DNA of 64,000 bases from Treponema sp. (GCA_017446265.1 JAFSRD010000008.1:24175-88174); one strand, 5' to 3'. Shown: positions 53,455-63,024, counted from the stretch's first letter. The notes: generated by a model from the letters alone, not told the origin. Made by a program: numbers and translations.

Positions 53455-56194
53455 TCTCGCCGTTCCATTCTGGACCGCTGTCATTCTCTGCATGCTCGGC
53501 GTAGCAGCAAGTTCGCTGTTGTTTTACCGAAGTTTTTTCCGCGCGCTTGAAAAGCTAAACGAAACGCCTATTGCAACGATTACATTCAAATACAAAACCG
53601 CGCAACGCAAATTCCTTGATCGCATGGTGTGGGACAGGTTGCGCCAAAATTCTCCCGTATACAACGGCGACACGTTGCACACGGCTGACTTGTCAGAAGC
53701 AACGGTATGGTTTGAAGACGGCACGATACTTGAGCTTTCATCAAACACTATGGCGCAAGTGTTCCGACACGGCGACGGCAGCCTTGCCACAGCGCTTGCA
53801 GAGGGCGCGCTCACCGTAGATTCAACTGGCACAGAAAATGCGGTGACACTCACGTCAAACGGCATATCTGTTGCAGTGGAGCACGGTGCGCAGCTCCATG
53901 CGCAAACAGAAAACGCAGACACAGGAGGCACGCCGTCAGTACAGCTCAACGTGCTGTCGGGCAGCGCAACGCTCAATGGCGCACAGTCGCTTGCCGAGGG
54001 CACAGCGTTGAGCGTCGATAATGCAGGAAACACACAGCCATCGCTCATTGTAACAGAACCGCACCCGCAGGCAAAAATAATATACCATACACAAGGCGTA
54101 TATCCTGTACGCTTTGCCTGGAACAACGACAATGAAACTGCCATAACGCTCACCGTTGCAACAGACAAAGATTTTTCAAATGTCGTCCGTACAGTAAATG
54201 CAAACGGCATGTCTGAAATGAACGTGCAGCTTGATAAAGGCACATATTATTGGAAGCTCCAAGACATGACGCAAAACGCTGACGAAACAAGCAGACGCAC
54301 CACACATACAGGAAAAGTGCAACTCATGCAATCGCTCGCGCCAGAACTGATTGCACCGGTAAACAGCTACCGCTACCAGTACCGCACGCGCGAACCTGCT
54401 GTCCGCTTTATCTGGCTTGAAAGCGAAGCCGCCTCTGCGTACGAACTCACCGTAGCAGACAATCCCGACATGCACAATCCACTCATAACGCAGCGCACAT
54501 CAAGCACGTCAAGCATCATCTCTACACTGGACGAAGGAACATACTGGTGGCGCGTAACGCCGTATTACACGGTAAACCGCATAGGGCTTGCAAACGAATC
54601 CGCAACGGGCATCTTTACGATTGAAAAACGCGGCGAACTTGTTATCCCAACGCTCAACGTACCTGCTCCCAACGCGCTCGTCGATAAAACAGCGGGTCGG
54701 GGAATTACGTTTTCCTGGCGCATGGAAAGCGAGGCGGTGCGGTATCACCTCGTCGTGGCAGACAATCCTGAATTGAGAACGCCGTCAATAAGTGTTGAAG
54801 TTGCAGATAACTTTTATACGCTGCAAAATAGAAATGCGATTGCAAACGGTGAGTATTATTGGGCAGTGACGCAGATAGACGGCGAAGGAAACGAATCGCC
54901 CCGCTCGTCAGTGCGTTCATTTTTTGCCGTCAACGGGTCAGTCGAGCAGCGTACGGTGTTTCCGCCCGACAACTATACCGTGTGGGAACCGCTCTTGCAA
55001 GATATGCGTTTTACCTGGAAAACAAATCTGCCTTTTGCGCAACATATGCAGATTGCTCGTGATGAGGCGTTTGCAAACATTGTGTATGATGTAGAAGATT
55101 CAAATATGTCACGAAGCGGCATACAACTTGCACCTGGCACTTACTGGTGGCGTATTTACGCGCAGTCAGGAACAATTGACCGTGCCACGGACGGAAAGAA
55201 ACTGGTAGTCGTACCGTCGCTTGCAAGCCCTGTGCTTTCTGAACCTACGCAAACAATACGGGCAGTTGTACGCCCACAGACGCCATATTCATTCCATTGG
55301 AAAGCGGTAGACGGCGCAGACTACTACCGTGTGCGCATATACGATGAGCGTTCAAATGAAATCGCTGACGAAAACTTTGTAACAGATACATTTTTAGAAT
55401 ACGATTTTGAAACTTTTCCTGAAGCCACTTATCGCTGGAATGTTCAGGCATTCTCATATGAAACGGCAACAACATCACGTAGAACAGGCACAATAGCTTC
55501 TACGCCATTTGAACTGCGCAAAATTCGACCCGTAGACTTGCTCGCTCCTGCAAACAACGAGGTTATTGACGGCATTACAGCAATGGAAAATCCACCCTCA
55601 TTGCAATGGAGCGCAGTGGAATCAGTTGCGTCATCGGAAATTACGCTTATAAAAATTGAAAGAATGCAGCGCACCGTCAAGGCAGTACAGAAAAATCCAC
55701 AACGAACATACAATCTTGAGGCGCTTGGAGCAGGCACATACGAATGGACAGTGCGTGCTGAAACATACGACGGGCTTGACATTTCCGCGCAAACACCGCG
55801 GCGCTTTACGGTAACGCCCATCCCCCCGTTTGATGCGCCACGCGCTGCACGAACAAACAGCACATATTTTGATGCAACGGTATTGCGCAAAGAACCGTAT
55901 GTCACGTTCAGTTGGAACGCCGTACAGCGTGCAAGCGACTATGTGCTGCACGTGCAGGATTCAAAGGGGCGTACCGTGCTCACACAGACAGTGCACGGCA
56001 CGTCTTTTACGCTGGAAGATTTAACAAAGCTCTCAAAAGACACATTCACATGGAGTGTAAAAGCGGTAACGCTCAATCAACGCGGCACAGAGATTTTGCG
56101 CGACGGCGAACAAGCGCGCGCAACATTCACCATAGATTTTACGCTTTCAAGCGGCATGCGACGGCGCGATACAGGCAATTATTATGGACAGTAA
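53420..56194 (+). CDS. FecR-domain protein with many fibronectin/Ig-like repeats
   Basis: 924 residues. A single N-terminal TM (about 15-36) acts as anchor. Residues about 60-215 match the FecR fold (NSPVYNGDTLHTADLSEATVWFEDGT, LSSNTMAQV). After that come about seven beta-sandwich repeats with recurring phrases such as VRFAWNNDNETAITLTVATDKDF, EGTYWWRVTPYY, GTYEWTVRAETYDG. Such proteins face the periplasm and may bind glycans or partners. The ATG lies inside the cyclase gene, without a good ribosome site, so translation is probably coupled. It overlaps the next gene by 11 bases. Confidence 0.82.
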   Translation: MKKRIKYRLKNDLAVPFWTAVILCMLGVAASSLLFYRSFFRALEKLNETPIATITFKYKTAQRKFLDRMVWDRLRQNSPVYNGDTLHTADLSEATVWFEDGTILELSSNTMAQVFRHGDGSLATALAEGALTVDSTGTENAVTLTSNGISVAVEHGAQLHAQTENADTGGTPSVQLNVLSGSATLNGAQSLAEGTALSVDNAGNTQPSLIVTEPHPQAKIIYHTQGVYPVRFAWNNDNETAITLTVATDKDFSNVVRTVNANGMSEMNVQLDKGTYYWKLQDMTQNADETSRRTTHTGKVQLMQSLAPELIAPVNSYRYQYRTREPAVRFIWLESEAASAYELTVADNPDMHNPLITQRTSSTSSIISTLDEGTYWWRVTPYYTVNRIGLANESATGIFTIEKRGELVIPTLNVPAPNALVDKTAGRGITFSWRMESEAVRYHLVVADNPELRTPSISVEVADNFYTLQNRNAIANGEYYWAVTQIDGEGNESPRSSVRSFFAVNGSVEQRTVFPPDNYTVWEPLLQDMRFTWKTNLPFAQHMQIARDEAFANIVYDVEDSNMSRSGIQLAPGTYWWRIYAQSGTIDRATDGKKLVVVPSLASPVLSEPTQTIRAVVRPQTPYSFHWKAVDGADYYRVRIYDERSNEIADENFVTDTFLEYDFETFPEATYRWNVQAFSYETATTSRRTGTIASTPFELRKIRPVDLLAPANNEVIDGITAMENPPSLQWSAVESVASSEITLIKIERMQRTVKAVQKNPQRTYNLEALGAGTYEWTVRAETYDGLDISAQTPRRFTVTPIPPFDAPRAARTNSTYFDATVLRKEPYVTFSWNAVQRASDYVLHVQDSKGRTVLTQTVHGTSFTLEDLTKLSKDTFTWSVKAVTLNQRGTEILRDGEQARATFTIDFTLSSGMRRRDTGNYYGQ

Positions 56195-57461
56195 ACGGAT
56201 TTTATATAGCATACTGCTTATGGTTTCGCTCTGCGTGCAAGGAATTGCACAGCATTCGCCAGAAACTGTACAGGAAAACGATACAGCTGGCAGTGCAATC
56301 GACGCATACAATCAAACTGCCGCCGCAAACGAGCTTGTACAGCCGTTCAGTTGGGAAAGCGCAGGCGATGTGCTCAAATACGAAATCCTCATTGAGCAGT
56401 ACGATGAAAAAAGCCGCCGCTTTGTTGATTATGTTTCACATGTGACAACAGAAGAAGAAACAGCGCAGTGCCTCGTCTACTTTGACCCCATTCTGCCGCC
56501 TGGAAGATACCGCTCAACAATCATCGTGTACAACATACTGGGAATTCGCGAAGACAGCCTGACTGCAAAAGACGAATTCGTGGTGCGCACTGCACGAAAA
56601 CCCGAAGTGCGCAGCGTGTCATATGTGCTTAATATGAGTTCGACAATATACCTTGACGACTTGGACAACAACGGCATCATAGAAATAAGCGGCACAAACC
56701 TGCTCATGCCACCTGCAAGCAACACAGACATTTATTACACTGAATACCGCTTGGTAAGTGGTAGACGCAGCATTGCCCCACAAGAAGTGCTTTCGCACGA
56801 TGAACGCGACCGTAGAATACGATTGCGCTTTGACATGAATAAACTTGAACGTGGTGAATATCATTTAATTGCTCAGGATGCAAGCGGTTTGCACTCAGAA
56901 GAAAGCAATGGCAGCGCGCTCGCAGTCAAATTCAAAAAGAGAATTGATTTCGACTTGTCGCTCAACTACAGCCTGCCTGTCATACTGCACGACAAAACGT
57001 TTACCCAATATATGAATCGCCGCGTACACCCATTGAGCGCAACGCTCCGCATGGAACTTTTACCGTTCAAAGAACGCTGGGGCTATCTCGGTTTCGGGAT
57101 TACCGCAAACTACACGCGTATGAAAACGAAATACGACAGCTATACAATAGACGGCAACTTGATGAGCGCACACTTCAACTTTGTGTACCAGTTGCCTGCA
57201 TTCCGTCGCCATGTCATATTTGAATTGCATGGCGGCATAGGCGTAGCGTATTTCAATCATTTTGTGTTCCATTTTGCACACAACATAAATACCATACGCT
57301 TAAACACAGTAAATCTCTCATTTGATGCAGGGATTTCTGCGCAAATTTATATCAACAAGCGTCTCTTCGTTGAAACGACTGCCGATTATATTATTGCGCG
57401 CAACAAAGACATACAACTCGGCATGCTCATCCCATCGGTAGGAATGGGCTGGCAGTTTTAA
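56184..57461 (+). CDS. Predicted outer-membrane beta-barrel protein with Ig-like N-terminal part
   Basis: 425 residues. Signal peptide MDSKRILYSILLMVSLCVQGIAQ, then an Ig-like part (to about 250) and a C-terminal barrel-like part of alternating strands (YLGFGITANYTRMKTKY, HVIFELHGGIGVAYF, VNLSFDAGISAQIYI) ending in a terminal Phe (MGWQF), the outer-membrane insertion signal. It is the last gene of the cyclase-FecR unit, which would place a sensor, a periplasmic repeat protein and an outer-membrane protein under one promoter. Family unknown. It overlaps the convergent next gene by four bases. Confidence 0.78.
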   Translation: MDSKRILYSILLMVSLCVQGIAQHSPETVQENDTAGSAIDAYNQTAAANELVQPFSWESAGDVLKYEILIEQYDEKSRRFVDYVSHVTTEEETAQCLVYFDPILPPGRYRSTIIVYNILGIREDSLTAKDEFVVRTARKPEVRSVSYVLNMSSTIYLDDLDNNGIIEISGTNLLMPPASNTDIYYTEYRLVSGRRSIAPQEVLSHDERDRRIRLRFDMNKLERGEYHLIAQDASGLHSEESNGSALAVKFKKRIDFDLSLNYSLPVILHDKTFTQYMNRRVHPLSATLRMELLPFKERWGYLGFGITANYTRMKTKYDSYTIDGNLMSAHFNFVYQLPAFRRHVIFELHGGIGVAYFNHFVFHFAHNINTIRLNTVNLSFDAGISAQIYINKRLFVETTADYIIARNKDIQLGMLIPSVGMGWQF

Positions 57462-58063
57462 AGCTCTTTTTCGTATGCATCGCCTGCTTTTACAAAGCCT
57501 ATTTTTGCCAAATATTTTTCGTGATACATTGTCGGACCTTTGTAGACCAGTTTTTTTATGCTGTCAGATGGAAGTTTGCTCATCAAAAACGTGCCGATAG
57601 AAAAATCGCGATATTCGGGCGTAGAGTAATCAAGCAGCAGTTCCATAACGCCATTCTGCTCCTCTCCAATCATAATGCCCGCAGGTTTATTTTTACAGCA
57701 GACAATGTAAGCGCGATTCATGTTGCTAAAATTGAGCGATATATTCGGAAACCAGCGCAAAATATCATCGTGATACGATTCAATCATATAGTGCAAAAAG
57801 GCATCATCTTTATTAATTTTGACAATATCATATTCTTTTTCAGTGTGGCGCATTTTCCATAAAAAATGCATGTTTATGAGCACAAGGCACATGTTCATCA
57901 ATGCCGTTGGATACGAACGAATGATAAGCGCATACGTCATAAAAACAAGAGAACCGAGTGAATTGACAAGACGCAATTTTACAACAGATGTCATCAAAAA
58001 CGACAGCAACACAATCGACGAACCAATGTAACCGACAATTTCAATAATTGTTTGTGTATCCAT
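57458..58063 (-). CDS. YgjV-like membrane domain fused to a GNAT-like domain
   Basis: 201 residues. Residues 1-75 hold three TM segments in the YgjV/Imp pattern (GYIGSSIVLLSFLMTS, LRLVNSLGSLVFMTYALII, NMCLVLINMHFLWKM). Residues 90-201 look like an acetyltransferase core (PAGIMIGEEQNGVMELLLDY, SIGTFLMSKLPS, HEKYLAKIGFVKAG). A membrane-tethered acetyltransferase is suggested, substrate unknown. AAGGA nine bases before the ATG; TTGACA lies about 50 bases upstream (58110-58115) with a fair -10. Confidence 0.72.
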   Translation of the reverse strand: MDTQTIIEIVGYIGSSIVLLSFLMTSVVKLRLVNSLGSLVFMTYALIIRSYPTALMNMCLVLINMHFLWKMRHTEKEYDIVKINKDDAFLHYMIESYHDDILRWFPNISLNFSNMNRAYIVCCKNKPAGIMIGEEQNGVMELLLDYSTPEYRDFSIGTFLMSKLPSDSIKKLVYKGPTMYHEKYLAKIGFVKAGDAYEKEL

Positions 58064-58134
58064 GTGTACATATCCTTTTTGTTAAATCGTACAATTTGTA
58101 TAGTGATTTTGTCAATATGCAGATGCCTTAACTA

Positions 58135-58163
58135 TTGACCATGTTTGCACAATCCTCTATACT
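58135..58163 (+). promoter_or_regulatory. thiBPQ promoter
   Basis: TTGACC (58135-58140), 17 bases, TATACT (58158-58163). Transcription would begin about 58170, inside the hairpin repeat. Confidence 0.7.
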
Positions 58164-58164
58164 G

Positions 58165-58198
58165 AATCTGTTCTGAAACTGATGTTTCCGAACAGATT
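58165..58198. repeat. Small hairpin repeat, copy 2
   Basis: AATCTGTTC, T, GAAAC, TGAT loop, GTTTC, C, GAACAGATT: a 14-pair hairpin with one T/C mismatch. Nearly the same sequence occurs at 27541-27574. Here it sits between the -10 box and the riboswitch, so it would form the 5' end of the thi mRNA. Confidence 0.65.
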
Positions 58199-58209
58199 TA
58201 CTAATCATA

Positions 58210-58304
58210 TACCGGGGTGGTAGCGCTGATACACAGCGCAACCTGAGATTATACCCGCAGAACATCGCATGATGTTCCAACCTGATCCGGATAATGCCGG
58301 CGGA
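58210..58304 (+). promoter_or_regulatory. TPP riboswitch (THI element)
   Basis: All conserved parts are visible: ACCGGGGTG at the 5' end, a variable P3 hairpin (GCGCTGATACACAGCGC), CTGAGATTATACCC (the pyrimidine-sensor helix), the P4/P5 part GAACATCG and CCTGATCCGGATAATGCCGG before the ribosome site. GGAGG follows directly, with the thiB ATG at 58312, so control by hiding the ribosome site when thiamine pyrophosphate binds is likely. No separate terminator hairpin is seen. Confidence 0.95.
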
Positions 58305-58311
58305 GGAAGCT

Positions 58312-59349
58312 ATGAGAACTCATCATATCTTTTTAACAATTTCTGTTTTATCAATTTTTTTGTCTTTCGCGTGCAGCAAAAATATGCGCGCTACTGTTTC
58401 CGAACAGCGCATGGAAGAAGTTGTCGTGTATTCTTACGATTCGTTCATAAGCGAATGGGGTGCGGGACCGAGCATTGCAAAAGGTTTCAAAGCAAAGACA
58501 GGCTATACGCTCGCATTTGTAAACTGTGGAGATGCAGCGCAAGTGCTTTCTAAAGCTATTCTCGAAAAAGACAACCCGCAGTCAGACGTGCTGCTCGGTC
58601 TTGACAACAACATTGCGCAAAAAGCAAGAAGCGAAAACACGCTTGAACAGTACAAACCGTTGCACGCAGATGAAATCATTTCAGATGAATTGCGCGATGC
58701 ACTTGGCGGCGACTGGATGCTAACACCGTACGACTACAGCAAATTTGCACTTATCTACGATACGCACTCGTCTGTACCCGCGCCCAAAAGTCTTGCAGAT
58801 TTAACAAAGCCTGTGTACGCAAAAAAATTGATTCTCATGGATCCGCGCATGAGCACGCCGGGTTTGGGATTTGCCGCATGGACAGTTGCCGTGTTCGGCA
58901 GCGACTATGAAAACTACTGGCGCCAACTCAAAAGCGCAATCTTAACAATGTCGCCGGGCTGGAGCAGCGGCTACGGGCTTTTTACTAAAGGAGAAGCACC
59001 GCTTGTCATAAGTTACGTGACAAGCCCCGCGTATCACGTGTATGCAGACAATTCAACACGCTACAAAGCGCTCATATTTGACGAGGGGCACGTGCAGCAA
59101 GTTGAAGGCGCAGGTCTTACAAAAGGGGCTGTAAACAGCAAGGGCGCAAAAGCGTTTCTCGATTATTTGATAAGCGACGAAGCGCAAAACATGTTGCCAA
59201 TTGGTCAATGGATGTATCCTGTAAACAAAAACGCCACGCTCCCTGACTGCTACACAATTACATTTGACGATAAATTAAAAACGCTTTCATATGATGAAAA
59301 AGCTGTCTCTGAAGCTGTTGCAAAAATTGTCGCCATCCTTTCTGAATGA
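58312..59349 (+). CDS. thiB: ThiB, thiamine/TPP-binding periplasmic lipoprotein
   Basis: 345 residues. MRTHHIFLTISVLSIFLSFAC is a lipoprotein signal. Family phrases: VVYSYDSFISEWGAGPSIAKGFKAKTGY at the mature start, SDVLLGLDNN, PYDYSKFALIYD, DPRMSTPGLGFAAW and NVLPIGQWMYPVN-like MLPIGQWMYPVN. It captures thiamine or TPP for the ThiPQ importer. The start at 58312 is chosen because GGAGG lies five bases upstream and an ATG at 58294 would fall in the riboswitch. Confidence 0.95.
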   Translation: MRTHHIFLTISVLSIFLSFACSKNMRATVSEQRMEEVVVYSYDSFISEWGAGPSIAKGFKAKTGYTLAFVNCGDAAQVLSKAILEKDNPQSDVLLGLDNNIAQKARSENTLEQYKPLHADEIISDELRDALGGDWMLTPYDYSKFALIYDTHSSVPAPKSLADLTKPVYAKKLILMDPRMSTPGLGFAAWTVAVFGSDYENYWRQLKSAILTMSPGWSSGYGLFTKGEAPLVISYVTSPAYHVYADNSTRYKALIFDEGHVQQVEGAGLTKGAVNSKGAKAFLDYLISDEAQNMLPIGQWMYPVNKNATLPDCYTITFDDKLKTLSYDEKAVSEAVAKIVAILSE

Positions 59350-61063
59350 AGTGCACATAACGCAAGCTTCTCGTGGGCACACATTTTTTCGTGTGTTTGA
59401 ATACAGCGTGAGTGTGGCAAGTTTCACGCTTGCAGTTACAGTGATATGCGCGTTTGTACTGCCGCTGGGAGCGGCGTTTTTGCCGCTCATCACAGATTTT
59501 GCACCATTTGCAAAAAATGCAGCAGCTTTTGCTATGGGCGGCACACACATATTCAACACGGCAGCATACACACTTGTTGTTGCACTCGCTTCAACTGCTG
59601 TAGCGCTTGTCGTAGGAATAGCAGCTGCTTTTTTTACTGCAAACCGCTCGTTTTTTGGCAGGCGTTTTTTGCTCTCGCTTTCTGCTGTTCCGTTGTGTGT
59701 GCCGCCGCTCGTGATTGCGCTTGGATTTGTGAGCGTATTCGGCGTAAACGGCATTTTTAATAAAGCAATTGCCGCGTCATTTCACGCTGAACCGCTCACG
59801 TGCCTCTATTCGCCGCTCGGCATCATCATTGCACAAGGATTTTACAATTTTCCACTTGTCATGCTCATCGTTTCAAATGCGTGGCAAAAGATAGGGCGCA
59901 CCGAAATAGATGCGGCACGGCTTTTGGGTGCAAATGAGATGCGCATATTTTTTACAGTAACGGTGCACAAACTTTCGTCCGCAATTGCCGCATCGTGCAT
60001 TCCTGTCTTCCTCTATTGTTTTTTCAGCTTTATGATTGTGCTCTTGTTCGGTGCGCCTGGCAGTTCAACGCTTGAAGTGGAAATCTATCGCGCGGCAAAA
60101 ATAACGCTTGACTACAAAACTGCCGCCACGCTTGCACTCATAGAGACATGTTGCGCCATGCTAGTTGTAATTGCATACAGCGTGGCAAAAAAATCAACGC
60201 GCGCACAAAATGCGTCAAGTACGCAGAACACGCCAAATAAAAAAAATGCACCGTTTGCAACGAGCGGCAAAACGGCATACGTAAAAATTGCGGGCGCGCT
60301 CTATCAGTCGCGTTTAAGCAAATGTGCTGAACGCACAGGGGCAATATTTTTCGGCGCGACCATTCTGCTTTTTTTCATATTTCCGCTCATGGGAATTGCT
60401 GCGGGTGCACTTTCTGCAAATAGCATAGGCACCTTTTTTGCAAAACATGCTCCTTTTGCGCCACCATTTTTTTCGCAAGGATTGCGCGCCGCACTTTTAG
60501 GCACATGCATTGTCTCTCCCTGCACAGCAACCCTTTGCGTTGTAAGCGCAACAATATATGCAGTTTTTTTGCGGATGAACAAGCACCTTTCGCACGCTCT
60601 TGCGCTTCAGATAATTCCACTTATGCCGCTTGCAGTTTCATCTGTTGTTATCGGCTACGGATTGACTAGCGTCGTAAAGTACACATCAGTTTTTTCGCTC
60701 GTGATTGCGCAAAGCTCGCTTGCCTGGCCGCTTGCATTTCGCATAGTGCATGCTGCTCTCCAAGCTGTTCCACAAGAAGCAATTGACGCGTCACTGTTGC
60801 TTTCAACGGCGCGGATTGATACAGTGTTTCGCATAATGCTTCCGTCTGTAAAACGCAGCATTGCAAGCGCATTTTGTTTTTGCTTTGCCGCAAGTGCAGG
60901 AGATGCTGCTTTGCCGCTCGTGCTCGCAGTGCCCAAGTTCGACACGCTTGCGCTGTACACGTACCGCCTTGCTTCCTCGTACAGATTTGCAGAAGCGTGC
61001 GCATGCGGCATGCTTTTGTGCGTGCTGTGCATGACACTTCTTTGGATAACGCGAAAAGAATGA
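59291..61063 (+). CDS. thiP: ThiP, thiamine ABC transporter permease (two fused permease domains)
   Basis: 590 residues with two binding-protein-dependent permease units. The first has the EAA-type loop near AWQKIGRTEIDAARLLGANE and the second near VPQEAIDASLLLSTARIDTVF, as expected for ThiP (536 in E. coli); about 12 TM segments are visible. The start overlaps thiB by 59 bases and lacks a clear ribosome site, so it may lie further in, for example at GTG 59351. Followed by thiQ after 56 bases. Confidence 0.92.
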   Translation: MMKKLSLKLLQKLSPSFLNEVHITQASRGHTFFRVFEYSVSVASFTLAVTVICAFVLPLGAAFLPLITDFAPFAKNAAAFAMGGTHIFNTAAYTLVVALASTAVALVVGIAAAFFTANRSFFGRRFLLSLSAVPLCVPPLVIALGFVSVFGVNGIFNKAIAASFHAEPLTCLYSPLGIIIAQGFYNFPLVMLIVSNAWQKIGRTEIDAARLLGANEMRIFFTVTVHKLSSAIAASCIPVFLYCFFSFMIVLLFGAPGSSTLEVEIYRAAKITLDYKTAATLALIETCCAMLVVIAYSVAKKSTRAQNASSTQNTPNKKNAPFATSGKTAYVKIAGALYQSRLSKCAERTGAIFFGATILLFFIFPLMGIAAGALSANSIGTFFAKHAPFAPPFFSQGLRAALLGTCIVSPCTATLCVVSATIYAVFLRMNKHLSHALALQIIPLMPLAVSSVVIGYGLTSVVKYTSVFSLVIAQSSLAWPLAFRIVHAALQAVPQEAIDASLLLSTARIDTVFRIMLPSVKRSIASAFCFCFAASAGDAALPLVLAVPKFDTLALYTYRLASSYRFAEACACGMLLCVLCMTLLWITRKE

Positions 61064-61119
61064 ACGTGTGCGCAAAAGATGCGGAAAGCAGCATGTAGCG
61101 CACTGCCACAAGGAGAATT

Positions 61120-61818
61120 ATGGAAACATATTTTTATGCAGAAAATCTTTATCGTGTGTTTGACTCAATTGCAATTGACTTTTCATGTGCGGCGCAAAAA
61201 AATTCAATGACCGTCATCGTTGGAAAAAGTGGCAGCGGAAAGTCAACTGTGCTACGCCTCATTGCGGGGCTTGAACAGTTCAGTGCACGACCAGACGGGA
61301 AAATACCGCGCATTATGCTTGACAGAAACGATATTACGAACACGCCTCCGGGAAAACGCAACGTAGGCATGGTATTTCAAAGTCACGCACTCTTTTCACA
61401 TATGAATGTGCTCGAAAATGTTGCATACGGATTGCGCACACGCGGCGTTAATAAAAAAGACGCGCACGAAAAAGCGGCGCTCATGCTTGAACAACTCGGC
61501 CTTGCAGGATTTGAAAAGCGATTTCCTGCAACATTGAGCGGCGGAGAAGCGCAGCGCGTGTCGCTTGCCCGTACGCTCATTGTACAGCCGCACCTCGTTT
61601 TATTTGATGAGCCGCTTTCCTCACTTGACGCGCCGCTTCGAAAACACCTTGCAGACGACATACGCAAAAGTCAAGCGCGCGCGCAGTTCACTGGCGTGTT
61701 CGTGACACATGACATAGCAGAGGCAAAAACTATCGCTGACACAATCATCGTTATGGAAACAGGCAAAAAAAAGTGGCAAGGCGCGCCAAGCGATTTTTGC
61801 GAAGAGATGATTGGATAA
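61120..61818 (+). CDS. thiQ: ThiQ, thiamine ABC transporter ATPase
   Basis: 232 residues. Walker A VGKSGSGKSTVLR, Q-loop MVFQSHALFSHM, signature LSGGEAQRVSLARTL and Walker B LVLFDEPLSSLDAPLR with a final switch His (FVTHDIAEA). It energises the ThiBP importer. Preceded by AAGGAG. Last gene of the riboswitch-controlled unit. Confidence 0.94.
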   Translation: METYFYAENLYRVFDSIAIDFSCAAQKNSMTVIVGKSGSGKSTVLRLIAGLEQFSARPDGKIPRIMLDRNDITNTPPGKRNVGMVFQSHALFSHMNVLENVAYGLRTRGVNKKDAHEKAALMLEQLGLAGFEKRFPATLSGGEAQRVSLARTLIVQPHLVLFDEPLSSLDAPLRKHLADDIRKSQARAQFTGVFVTHDIAEAKTIADTIIVMETGKKKWQGAPSDFCEEMIG

Positions 61819-61933
61819 TGCGCGCAGGATGCAGCTTGGAATCAATCCGCCTTTCGCTTCGCAGTAGAGGTACACCCCTAAAAATTGATTCTGTACATTG
61901 AACATTTCGGTAGCACAGCAGTTCCCGTTTCAG

Positions 61934-61939
61934 TATACT
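61934..61939 (+). promoter_or_regulatory. -10 box of ogt, near-leaderless
   Basis: TATACT followed by eight bases and the ATG at 61948; no Shine-Dalgarno and no good -35. Confidence 0.45.
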
Positions 61940-61947
61940 GTGCATAC

Positions 61948-62466
61948 ATGGATTTCCGAGCGTTCAACACATCATCATATTTTACACAATACGATTCTCC
62001 CGTTGGCAGGCTGTTGCTTTTCAGCGATGGCAGCCGTTTGAACGCGCTCTACTTTGAACGATGCGACAACGTCACCAACGTAACGTCTGACGGACTCACA
62101 GAAAAACCGCTCGCGCTTTTTGATGAAACGCGCCGCTGGCTTGACATCTATTTTTCCGGCACGGCACCTGATTTCACGCCGCCGCTTGCACCTATTGGAA
62201 CGGAGTTTACCAAAACGGTGTGTGACATTCTGCTGACGATACCATACGGCACTACAACTACGTACGGTGCAGTCGCACAACAACTACGTGCACGGGGAAC
62301 ACAGGCAGCACCGCAAGCAGTCGGCGGCGCCATCGGACGCAATCCCATCAGCATCATCATCCCCTGTCATCGGGTTATCGGACACGACGGCAGCATGACG
62401 GGATTCGGCGGCGGCATTGAACGAAAAATACAGCTGTTGCAGCTTGAAGGTGTGCTGCTCACATAG
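61948..62466 (+). CDS. ogt: Methylated-DNA--protein-cysteine methyltransferase
   Basis: 172 residues. The acceptor site IIPCHRVIGHDGSMTGFGGG is exact for the Ogt/MGMT family, and VGGAIGRNPI precedes it. An N-terminal ribonuclease-H-like domain (SPVGRLLLFSDG) is also present. It removes alkyl groups from O6-guanine in a suicide reaction. The start is ATG 61948: an ATG at 61885 precedes the -10 box and adds a stretch with no likeness to the family. Confidence 0.94.
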   Translation: MDFRAFNTSSYFTQYDSPVGRLLLFSDGSRLNALYFERCDNVTNVTSDGLTEKPLALFDETRRWLDIYFSGTAPDFTPPLAPIGTEFTKTVCDILLTIPYGTTTTYGAVAQQLRARGTQAAPQAVGGAIGRNPISIIIPCHRVIGHDGSMTGFGGGIERKIQLLQLEGVLLT

Positions 62467-62515
62467 CGGCACTATGTTTCATGGTTTTTAAGCAGCAATA
62501 CAGTTCCGCGTGCGC

Positions 62516-62544
62516 TTCAAATAATTGCTCAAAAACAGTATACT
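62516..62544 (+). promoter_or_regulatory. Probable leaderless promoter of the COG2426 gene
   Basis: TTCAAA (62516-62521), 17 bases, TATACT (62539-62544), six bases, ATG 62551. Confidence 0.6.
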
Positions 62545-62550
62545 TGCTGC

Positions 62551-63024
62551 ATGGTCATGCGTTACTTGTACATCTTTCTCATTTCGATGGTGCCGCTCAT
62601 AGAACTACGCGGAGCAATCCCTGTGTCGCAAGCGTTTACGCCGCCGCTTCCACTCTTGCGCTCATATGTTGTGTGCATCCTAGGCAATATGATTCCCGTA
62701 CCGATTATTTATTTATTTGCGCGAAAATTTCTCATATGGGGAGCAGACAAAAAAATCATCGGAACAGTATGCGCGTTTTTTTTAACAAAAGGTGAAAATG
62801 CGGGAAAAAAACTTACCGCAAAAGCAGGGCACGGGCTTTTTATTGCGCTCATGCTCTTCGTAGGCATTCCGTTGCCGGGAACAGGCGCATGGACAGGAAC
62901 GCTTGCGGCAAGCATTCTCAACATGCGCTTTAGGCAGACAGTGCTTGCCGTCACTGCCGGCGTATTGATTGCAGGCATCATCATGGCGCTTGTGAGTTTT
63001 GGCGTATTCAGCTTTGTACGATAG
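62551..63024 (+). CDS. COG2426 small membrane protein (putative small multidrug export family)
   Basis: 157 residues. Family hallmarks: SMVPLIELRGAIPVS near the start and FVGIPLPGTGAWTGTLAASIL in the middle. Four to five TM segments. The family label as a drug exporter rests on little evidence; its real role is not known. A second ATG lies two codons in (62557). Single gene. Confidence 0.85.
   Translation: MVMRYLYIFLISMVPLIELRGAIPVSQAFTPPLPLLRSYVVCILGNMIPVPIIYLFARKFLIWGADKKIIGTVCAFFLTKGENAGKKLTAKAGHGLFIALMLFVGIPLPGTGAWTGTLAASILNMRFRQTVLAVTAGVLIAGIIMALVSFGVFSFVR

Noticed and set aside
58376..58420. Another copy of the GAACAG hairpin repeat in thiB
   Set aside because: Only CTGTTTCCGAACAG is shared, which is a chance coding match within thiB.
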